A stretch of 14,598 nt of DNA. Source: Comamonadaceae bacterium (lineage in GTDB: Bacteria > Pseudomonadota > Gammaproteobacteria > Burkholderiales > Burkholderiaceae_C). Shown here one piece after another: positions 6,817 to 12,808 of this stretch. The notes under the pieces are model-generated. The model was not told where the DNA came from, ran no database searches, and was given only the letters and a program-made list of their open reading frames with translations. The stretch covers positions 1 through 14,598 of the forward strand of contig CANBQX010000036.1 of assembly GCA_947371775.1 (NCBI GenBank). The letters are read 5' to 3'. Both the position numbers and the translations under genes were made by a program. How positions within the stretch are numbered: the stretch's first letter is position 1; the number at the start of each line of letters is the position of its first letter.

Positions 6817-7590
6817 ATGCTCCCCCCGTCTCGCTCGACCGCACAATCCCCCGGCTACCTCACCAAGCAAGAAAACATCGCCGTCGCGGGTGTGGCGGAC
6901 ATGGTGATTCGCTCCTTGCTGGACAAGCAACAGTTTCACGATCCGCTAGAAGCCGCACTGCGGCTGGGCATCTCATCGGCCACCTGGCCCTTGTTTGGTT
7001 TGCTCTGGCCCTCAGGCGCACGCTTGGCCGAGCGCATGGCCAGTCGCCCGGTGCGCGCGCGGGAGCGCATTTTGGAAATCGGCTGCGGCCTGGCGCTCTC
7101 CAGCCTGGTGGGTCACCGCCGGGGTGCGGATGTGACGGCCAGCGACTGCCATCCCTTGGCGGCTGCCTTTTTGGCGGAGAACGTGCGCCTCAACGGCCTG
7201 CTGCCCCTCAAATACCGCCATGGCCAATGGGGCAGCCTGCCTGCGGCGTCGGAGTTCGACGGCCCCGCACCGGTGTCGGCGCTTGCTCTGGCCCTGCCCG
7301 CCGCCCCCGACCTTGCCATCTCAGGCCAGTTTGAGCTGATCATTGGCAGCGACATCCTCTACGAGCGCGACGAAGCCGGCACCTTGGCCGCTTTCATTGA
7401 AGGCCACGCTGCGCCGCAGGCCGAGGTCTGGGTGGTGGACCCCAACCGGGGCAACCGCGCGCACTTTCACCGCCATATGGCGGCACTGGGCTTTGCAATG
7501 CACGAAGAAAAACTAGACCGGCTGGCGCTCTTGGGCGTGGACGCGTACCACGGGCGCATGCTGACCTACACCCGCGTTCAGCGGCCCTGA
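6817..7590 (+). CDS. Class I SAM-dependent methyltransferase (family 16-like)
   Basis: A 257-residue protein with a Rossmann-type methyltransferase core. Motif I is LEIGCGLAL (86-94) for SAM binding; the acidic residue after strand 2 is Asp110 in VTASDCHP; FELIIGSDILYERD (172-185) resembles the D-x-DxxY segment of the lysine-methyltransferase-16 family (METTL21/NTMT-like, PF10294). The N-terminal part (ATWPLFGLLWPSGARLAERM) also fits that group, which largely methylates proteins. Start ATG 6817 has AAGG (6809-6812) 4 nt upstream, a little close. The gene is 54 bp after the dehalogenase on the same strand, separated by a hairpin, so cotranscription is possible but not required. Its 3' end overlaps the convergent permease gene by 13 bp. 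Methyltransferase fold is confident; the substrate is not known. Confidence 0.82.
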   Translation: MLPPSRSTAQSPGYLTKQENIAVAGVADMVIRSLLDKQQFHDPLEAALRLGISSATWPLFGLLWPSGARLAERMASRPVRARERILEIGCGLALSSLVGHRRGADVTASDCHPLAAAFLAENVRLNGLLPLKYRHGQWGSLPAASEFDGPAPVSALALALPAAPDLAISGQFELIIGSDILYERDEAGTLAAFIEGHAAPQAEVWVVDPNRGNRAHFHRHMAALGFAMHEEKLDRLALLGVDAYHGRMLTYTRVQRP

Positions 7591-8789
7591 AGCAAGTCCA
7601 GCACGCTCACCCGGTAAGCACCCACGGTCGGTACGATGGCAGCGGCCAGCGAGACCAGGCACGCCAGCGCAGGAACCCACAGCAGCTCCAGTGGCCAGGC
7701 CCAGGCACCGATCAACAGCGTGTTGTCCAGTTGCAGCATCCACCCGATCAGCAGTGTGAGCGCTTGCCCGCCTGCGATGCCGACCAGCGCCGAAATGGCA
7801 CCCAGCCAGAGCGCTTCGCCCAACAGCAGCGCGGCAATTTTTCTGGGCGGTGCGCCCAGCATGCGCAGCAGCGCCAGGTCTGCGCGGCGCTCGCGCACTG
7901 CATTCAAGAGGGCGATGAAGACACTGAGCCCCGCCGTCAACAAGAGCACACCGGCAAAGGCGCGCAAGACATCGGTGCCCAAGCCCAGCATGCTCAGCAG
8001 CCGGGTGATCTCCAGCGCAGGTGAGGCCGCCTGCAGGGCCGTGGTGGTGTTCACCCAGCGTGGAAAACTCATGGCTGCCAAAGGGGTTTTGTACTGCACC
8101 AACGCCAGGGTGACTTCACGCGCCTTTTCCTCGGCCGCGTGGTCTTCATCGTGATCGTCATGTGCGGCATGGGGGTCTTCGTGCACCTTCCAGGCGGATG
8201 CGGTGTCGGTGACGATGAGGCGGTCGATCACCGTGCCACTGGGCTGCAAGATGCCAACCACCGTGTAGGGGTCGGCCTCGTGCAGGTGGCCGCCCGCGCC
8301 CAGGCCGTGGGAGCCGACGAAGGTATTGCCAACTTGCAAACCGAGCTTTTGAGCCACTGCGGCACCCAGCACCACTTCCATCGGTGCGCGCCACAGAGCG
8401 CCTTGCGACAGCGTGGCGCCGTAGTGACTCACGTAGGCCTGTGACGAACCCACGATACGAAAGCCTTGAAAACTGTCGCCCAAGCTCAGCGGTATGACCG
8501 AGGCCACCAGGGGGTTGGCCGCCAGCGCTTGCACCGCCGTGAGCGGCACATTGCCCGTCGGCACATCGATGTGAAAGACGCCGCACAAAATCAGCTGCAT
8601 CGGGCTGCCCTTGGCGCCCACCACTGCGTCAATGCCCGCCAGGTCTTTGTCAAAGGCCTTGTCCAGCTGAAGGCTCAGAAGCAGCAAGAAGGTAATGGAC
8701 GCCAGTCCCAGACTCAGCAACAACACATTGAGCGCCGCCGCCAGCGGCCGGGACCACAGGTAGCGCCAGGACAGCGCCATGGTTTTCAT
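7578..8789 (-). CDS. ABC transporter permease, FtsX/MacB type, His-rich loop
   Basis: A 403-residue membrane protein with four predicted helices (about 17-41, 265-295, 320-350, 368-395) and a large extracytoplasmic domain between helices 1 and 2, the FtsX/MacB/LolC plan. The C-terminal FtsX motif region RRADLALLRMLGAPPRKI (301-318) is clear. A His/Asp/Glu-rich stretch at 203-222 (HEDPHAAHDDHDEDHAAEE) sits in the extracytoplasmic domain and probably binds a divalent metal. It pairs with the ATPase upstream: ATG 8789 overlaps that gene's stop as ATGA, with GGAG (8797-8800) 7 nt upstream. The arrangement with a Fur-family gene recalls zinc-regulated ABC systems (ZrgBC of Vibrio, PA4064-PA4065 of Pseudomonas); the accompanying His-rich periplasmic protein of those systems is not in the window. 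Such ABC proteins more often extrude or remodel than import, so direction of transport is open. Confidence 0.87.
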   Translation of the reverse strand: MKTMALSWRYLWSRPLAAALNVLLLSLGLASITFLLLLSLQLDKAFDKDLAGIDAVVGAKGSPMQLILCGVFHIDVPTGNVPLTAVQALAANPLVASVIPLSLGDSFQGFRIVGSSQAYVSHYGATLSQGALWRAPMEVVLGAAVAQKLGLQVGNTFVGSHGLGAGGHLHEADPYTVVGILQPSGTVIDRLIVTDTASAWKVHEDPHAAHDDHDEDHAAEEKAREVTLALVQYKTPLAAMSFPRWVNTTTALQAASPALEITRLLSMLGLGTDVLRAFAGVLLLTAGLSVFIALLNAVRERRADLALLRMLGAPPRKIAALLLGEALWLGAISALVGIAGGQALTLLIGWMLQLDNTLLIGAWAWPLELLWVPALACLVSLAAAIVPTVGAYRVSVLDLLQGR

Positions 8790-9466
8790 GGTGCGGCTCC
8801 GGTCGCCGAACGCGAGAGCTTCAATGCGGTGTAGTGCGGCGCACCGTCGGACAGGTTCTGGATGGCGGATGCGACGCGCCCATCGTGGGTGGCGATCACC
8901 AAGGTCGCACCCTGCCGGCGTGCCGTGTGCAAGAGCAATTCCACTGCGGTGTAGGCCGCCTCGTCGTCCAAACTGGCGGTCGGCTCATCGGCAAGAATCA
9001 CCTGGGGTTGCAGCAACACGGCACGCGCCAAGGCCACGCGTTGGGCCTGCCCGCCAGACAGTTGCGCGGGTTTGCGATGGCCCACATCGGCCACGCCCAA
9101 CGCATCCAATGCGCCATGAATGCGCGCATCGTCTTGGTCTTGTCCTGCGGCCCATTGCGCCATGGCCAGGTTTTGCGCCACGGTCAGCGCAGTGCTCAGG
9201 TGGAGTTGTTGGGGCAAAAAGCCAATGGTTTTCGCCCGCCAGGCATCGGTGGGCGCGCCAGAGAGCTTGCCCAAGTCCTGGCCTGCAACCGTCAACCTGC
9301 CCGTGGCAGGTGGAACCAAACCAGCGACCAGCGCAAGCCAGGTCGATTTCCCGCAGCCCGAGGGCCCGCTGAGCAGCACGACGCGGCCTTGCGCCACGTC
9401 CACGTCGGGGAAATGCAGTTGCGCACCGCCTGCGTAGCCGTAGCTGAGTTGCGTACTGTGGATCAA
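8786..9466 (-). CDS. ABC transporter ATP-binding protein (MacB/LolD-like)
   Basis: A 226-residue cytoplasmic ATPase with all nucleotide-binding elements: Walker A GPSGCGKS (34-41), Q-loop in LPQQ (84-87), signature LSGGQ (136-140), Walker B VILADEP (156-162), D-loop SLD and switch His194 in ATHD. It energises the downstream FtsX-type permease. The start is a TTG (9464-9466): it overlaps the regulator stop as TTGA and has GGAG (9474-9477) exactly 7 nt upstream, and there is no other start before the conserved N-terminal strand, so translation is probably coupled to the regulator. Length and motif set are those of the MacB/LolD branch. Substrate is inferred as metal-related only from neighbours. 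Confidence 0.93.
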   Translation of the reverse strand: MIHSTQLSYGYAGGAQLHFPDVDVAQGRVVLLSGPSGCGKSTWLALVAGLVPPATGRLTVAGQDLGKLSGAPTDAWRAKTIGFLPQQLHLSTALTVAQNLAMAQWAAGQDQDDARIHGALDALGVADVGHRKPAQLSGGQAQRVALARAVLLQPQVILADEPTASLDDEAAYTAVELLLHTARRQGATLVIATHDGRVASAIQNLSDGAPHYTALKLSRSATGAAP

Positions 9467-9939
9467 TGCCGCGCTCCGGTGGAGCAGGCGGCGCAGACAC
9501 CGCGCACCGCAACGTCAACGCTGTAGCCCTGGTAGCCCAAGGCCTGCAGCGCCAGCAAGGCGTTTTGGGCGGCGCGCTCCAGATCGTCGGCGCTGGCTTG
9601 GAGCGCTTCGTTCAGAGGGCTGTCGCGGTGGCAGGTCTGGCATTCGAAGTGCGGAATGGTGTGCACACTCACCGGCATGGCCTGGAACCGCCGTACGCGA
9701 TGAACATCGACCCGGCACAACAAGAGGCCGACCTGGGTGAGCCGATCGACCACGCGGTACAAGGTCACTTTGTCGAGCGCCTGATGCAGGTCCTCGGCCA
9801 GCACCGAGAGCAGCTGCGCGTGGGTGTAGCTGGTGTCAGGATGCGCCAGAAACCAGCCCAGTACCAGCGTGGACGTAGGGGTGCGCCGCAGCCCGTGGGC
9901 CATGAGCAATTCATGAATCGGATCAACAGACGGGGGCAT
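9463..9939 (-). CDS. zur: Fur-family metalloregulator, probable zinc uptake regulator
   Basis: A 158-residue Fur-family repressor. The N-terminal winged helix runs from HELLMAHGLRRTPTST to the recognition helix DKVTLYRVVDRLTQVGLL (56-73). The dimerisation domain has the structural-zinc pairs Cys100/Cys103 (HFECQTCH) and Cys149/Cys152 (CAAC), plus His80, His93, His97 and His104 that could form the sensory site. It should bind DNA when zinc is bound. Zur rather than Fur or PerR is inferred from neighbours: a ZIP importer divergent to it and a His-rich ABC system in its own operon. Start ATG 9939 is chosen because the frame beyond it reads through the intergenic palindrome and shows no family similarity; upstream in-frame ATG 9996 and GTG 10041 are rejected. 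It has no good Shine-Dalgarno. The last 4 bp overlap the ATPase start. Confidence 0.85.
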   Translation of the reverse strand: MPPSVDPIHELLMAHGLRRTPTSTLVLGWFLAHPDTSYTHAQLLSVLAEDLHQALDKVTLYRVVDRLTQVGLLLCRVDVHRVRRFQAMPVSVHTIPHFECQTCHRDSPLNEALQASADDLERAAQNALLALQALGYQGYSVDVAVRGVCAACSTGARH

Positions 9940-9961
9940 GGTGCGGGTCACTAACGCAATT

Positions 9962-9988
9962 GAGTTGCAATACAATGTACTGCAATTC
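9962..9988. promoter_or_regulatory. 27-bp palindrome, candidate Zur/Fur-family operator
   Basis: GAGTTGCAATACA (9962-9974), a central A, and TGTACTGCAATTC (9976-9988). Eleven of 13 pairs match. Length, AT-rich core and odd centre match Fur-family operators. It lies 23 bp upstream of the regulator ATG and 67 bp upstream of the ZIP ATG, so one bound dimer pair could shut both directions. TACAAT and TACATT (-10-like) fall within it on the two strands. Palindrome is observed; binding is inferred. Confidence 0.65.
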
Positions 9989-9992
9989 TGTT

Positions 9993-10004
9993 GCATCGTG
10001 ATGC
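9993..10004. repeat. Short inverted repeat GCATC-GT-GATGC on ZIP side
   Basis: A perfect 5-bp inverted repeat with 2-nt spacer, immediately beyond the larger palindrome toward the ZIP gene. It may be a second half-strength operator or a chance match; it does not share the TTGCAATACA core except for TTGCA at 9991-9995. Confidence 0.3.
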
Positions 10005-10055
10005 GCAGCGTGTAAAGCCGATCCCTGCTGAAGGGTTCCACCGGAATATTTGCCC

Positions 10056-10835
10056 ATGTTGCTGCTTTCCATTTTTCTTGGCACGGCCGTCGCAGGCATT
10101 GGAAGTGTGCTGTTTGCCGCTTGGATCAGCCCCAATGCATCCAGCCGTTTTGCGCCGGACATGCTCAGCTTTGCCGCGGGCGCCTTGCTGTCAACCGCCT
10201 GCATGCACCTGCTTCCCGAGGCATTGAGTGCAGGCGTGGAGCCACGCACCATTTGCATGGTGTTGCTCGCGGGCTTTGTGTTGTTCTTCGTGTTGGACAA
10301 CGCCGAACTGTGGCACCACGGGCATGAGCATCCCCACCACCAGGGCCACGATCACCACCACCACGGTGAGAGCGACCACCGCGGCAAGGCGGGCGTCTGG
10401 GCCGTGTTGGTGGGTGACAGCGTGCACTGCTTTGCGGATGGACTGCTGATAGCTGCGGCCTTTATGGCGCGCATCGAGCTTGGAGCGCTGGCGTCGCTGG
10501 CCGTACTGGCCCATGAAATTCCCCACCATCTGGGTGATCTGGCGGTGGTGCGTCAAGGCGACGTGGTGCGTCGCGGCGCGGTGATCAAAGTGGCACTGGC
10601 CGGTGCGGTGACCGTATTGGGCGGTATCGTTGGCTATGCAATGCAAGATGCGCTCTTGCCGGTCGTACCCTACTTTTTGGCGGCAGCTGCCAGCAGCTTT
10701 ACCTATGTCGCACTGGCCGACTTGGTGCCTCAACTTCAAAAAAACCACGCACCCCGCCAGGCGTATCGCCATATAGTCTGGATGCTGCTGGGCATGGCGC
10801 TGGTCGCAGCCACCACGACGTTCGACGTTTTCTAA
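10056..10835 (+). CDS. ZIP-family metal importer with His-rich loop
   Basis: A 259-residue inner-membrane protein with about eight helices, of the LIV-1-like ZIP group, expected to import Zn(II) or related divalent cations into the cytoplasm. Metal-site helices are visible: TM4 DSVHCFADGLLIAAAF (121-136; His124, Asp128) and TM5 HEIPHHLGD (153-161; His153, Glu154, His157). The cytoplasmic loop between TM3 and TM4 holds 12 histidines within residues 87-108, a typical metal-capturing or sensing loop. The canonical TM4 HNxxD has Cys125 in place of Asn. Start ATG 10056 has GGAA (10043-10046) 9 nt upstream; a TTG at 10050 is less likely. It faces the Fur-family gene across a palindrome and is followed after 8 bp by the sulfatase gene, so both are probably one transcript induced by metal starvation. 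Confidence 0.92.
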   Translation: MLLLSIFLGTAVAGIGSVLFAAWISPNASSRFAPDMLSFAAGALLSTACMHLLPEALSAGVEPRTICMVLLAGFVLFFVLDNAELWHHGHEHPHHQGHDHHHHGESDHRGKAGVWAVLVGDSVHCFADGLLIAAAFMARIELGALASLAVLAHEIPHHLGDLAVVRQGDVVRRGAVIKVALAGAVTVLGGIVGYAMQDALLPVVPYFLAAAASSFTYVALADLVPQLQKNHAPRQAYRHIVWMLLGMALVAATTTFDVF

Positions 10836-10843
10836 AGGCAACC

Positions 10844-12808
10844 ATGACACACCGTTATCACTTGCTCAGCGCCGCACTGCTCACCCTGTTGCTGGCGGCT
10901 TGTGGCAAGTCGGCCGGTGTGGGTGGAGCGTCTGCAGATGCCAGTCAGAGTACGGCAGCTGAGAACGCCCTTGCGGTACAGGGTTTGAACCTGGGCAAGC
11001 GCCAGGACTTTGAAGATGCCCAGCGCGGCCTGGTCGCCAAGGCCACCGGCAAGATTGTGGCGGCCGATGGCACGGTGCTCAATGACCTGGATGCCTATGG
11101 TTTTTTAAGCGCCGCAGCGCCCGATACCGTCAACCCCAGCCTGTGGCGCCATGCGCAACTCAACGCGACTGCGGGTCTGTACAAGGTGGTGGATGGCGTG
11201 TACCAGCTGCGGGGTTTTGACATCGCCAACATCACGCTGATTGAAGGCAAGACCGGCTGGATCGTGGTCGATGCACTCACCTCACGCGAGTCTGCCGCCG
11301 CCGCCATGGCGTTTGCGGCACAGCACCTGGGGAAAAAGCCGGTGTCGGCAATCGTGCTGACACATGCCCACGCCGACCACTTTGGCGGTGCGCTGGGGGT
11401 GATCTCGCAGCAAGAGGCAGCGCAGCGCAAGGTTCCTATCGTGGCACCTGCCGGCTTCATGGAAGAGGCCACCAGCGAGAACGTGCTGGTAGGCACCGGC
11501 ATGGGGCGGCGCTCGGCCTACCAGTTTGGCCGCGATTTGCCGCGCAGCGCGCGAGGCAATGTGGATACGGGCTTGGGCAAAGACGTGGTCTATGGCGCGG
11601 TGGGCATCTTGACGCCCACTTGGTTGATCTACCAGGCCACGCAGGCGATGCAACTCGATGGCGTGGACTTTGTTTTTCACAACGTGCCCAACGCGGAATG
11701 CCCAGCCGAGCTGACCTTTAGCGTTCCCGACAAAAAGCTGTACGACGGTGCAGAGAACCTCTCGCACACCATGCACAACCTGCTGCCCATTCGCGGCGCA
11801 AAAGTGCGCGATGCCTTGCGCTGGGCCAACTACATGGAGCAGGCGCTGGAGCAAACCCGCCAGGTAGAGGTGCTGATCGGTTCGCACCACTGGCCGTTGT
11901 GGGGCAATGCGCGCATTCAGGAGTTCATTACCAAGCACCGTGATGTCTACAAATACACCCACGACCAAACCGTGCGCTTGATCAATGCGGGCTACACGCC
12001 CAATGAGATTGCCGACAAAGTGCAACTGCCTGCCTCACTGAGCGACTACTTCAGCGCGCGTGGCTACTACGGCGATCTGCGCCACAACGTGAAGGCGGTG
12101 TACCAGTTCTACATGGGCTTTTACGACGGCAACCCCGCGCACCTCAACCCGTTGGCGCCTGCGGACGTGGGAAAGCGCTATCTGGAGCTGCTGGGCGGTG
12201 CGGACAAGGCCGTGGCAGCCGCCCAAGGGGCTTATGACAAAGGCGACTACCGCTGGGCTGCGGAGTTGCTGAACCACGTGGTCATGGGCGACCCGTCCAG
12301 CAAGTCCGCCAAGGCGCTGCTGGCGCAAACCTACGAGCAAATGGCTTATGCCGCAGAGGCCTCTACCTGGCGCAATGCCTACCTCACCGGCGCCCAGGAG
12401 TTGCGCAACGGACCGCCCGCCAGAGGGGTGTCCAAAGCCCTGGTCATTGACCTCTTGTTACAAACCCCCACAGAGCGCTTTTTGGAGGCCATGGCCGCCA
12501 GCTTGGACGGACCGGCCGCCGCGGGCAAAGACCTCAAGATCAACCTGGTGCTGACCGACCAAAAAGAAAGTTTTCAGCTGTGGTTAGAAAACGCCGTGCT
12601 TCACTTCAAGCCCGGCCAGGCCCAAGACGCCCACGCCACCCTGGTGCTGACCAAGCCGATTTTTGTCAAGATGATCGCAGGCACCGCCGGGGTGAAAGAC
12701 ACGCTGTTGAGCGATGACTTGCAGGTCAAAGGAAGCAAGGTCGATCTGGTGCGCTTCTTTGGTTTGCTGGACAAGGCCAACGGCCTGTTTCCGATCGTGA
12801 CGCGCTAG
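10844..12808 (+). CDS. Type III alkylsulfatase (SdsA1/BDS1-like), predicted lipoprotein
   Basis: A 654-residue enzyme with a metallo-beta-lactamase fold, expected to hydrolyse primary alkyl sulfates such as dodecyl sulfate to alcohol and sulfate using two zinc ions. Binuclear-site motif THAHADHFGG is at 173-182 (His174, His176, Asp178, His179); further likely ligands are Glu289 (ECPAE), Glu304 (DGAENLSH) and His349 (GSHHWPLWG). A helical dimerisation domain follows (about 380-530; KYTHDQTVRLINAGYTPNEIAD, YYGDLRHNVKAVYQFYMGFYDG) and an SCP2-like domain ends the protein (about 545-650). Length equals SdsA1 (about 658). The N-terminus ends in lipobox LAAC with Cys20 followed by Gly, so an outer-membrane-directed lipoprotein is predicted. 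Its ATG is 8 bp after the ZIP stop, with AAAGG as ribosome site. Its TAG overlaps the convergent putA TAG. Confidence 0.92.
   Translation: MTHRYHLLSAALLTLLLAACGKSAGVGGASADASQSTAAENALAVQGLNLGKRQDFEDAQRGLVAKATGKIVAADGTVLNDLDAYGFLSAAAPDTVNPSLWRHAQLNATAGLYKVVDGVYQLRGFDIANITLIEGKTGWIVVDALTSRESAAAAMAFAAQHLGKKPVSAIVLTHAHADHFGGALGVISQQEAAQRKVPIVAPAGFMEEATSENVLVGTGMGRRSAYQFGRDLPRSARGNVDTGLGKDVVYGAVGILTPTWLIYQATQAMQLDGVDFVFHNVPNAECPAELTFSVPDKKLYDGAENLSHTMHNLLPIRGAKVRDALRWANYMEQALEQTRQVEVLIGSHHWPLWGNARIQEFITKHRDVYKYTHDQTVRLINAGYTPNEIADKVQLPASLSDYFSARGYYGDLRHNVKAVYQFYMGFYDGNPAHLNPLAPADVGKRYLELLGGADKAVAAAQGAYDKGDYRWAAELLNHVVMGDPSSKSAKALLAQTYEQMAYAAEASTWRNAYLTGAQELRNGPPARGVSKALVIDLLLQTPTERFLEAMAASLDGPAAAGKDLKINLVLTDQKESFQLWLENAVLHFKPGQAQDAHATLVLTKPIFVKMIAGTAGVKDTLLSDDLQVKGSKVDLVRFFGLLDKANGLFPIVTR

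Noticed and set aside
5816..6844. A 342-codon minus-strand frame antisense to the dehalogenase
   Set aside because: Shadow of a strongly conserved coding strand; translation rich in His/Gly/Ala with no motif.
9940..10041. N-terminal extension of the Fur-family regulator to ATG 9996 or GTG 10041
   Set aside because: The extension would translate the palindrome itself, has no resemblance to Fur-family N-termini, and 158 residues from ATG 9939 is the normal family length.
10036..10046. TTCC-ACC-GGAA hairpin that could mask the ZIP ribosome site
   Set aside because: Only a 4-bp stem with a 3-nt loop; too weak to propose an RNA switch.
10318..10380. CAC/CAT-rich tract as a tandem DNA repeat
   Set aside because: It encodes the ZIP His-rich loop; the repeat is a codon effect, not a separate element.
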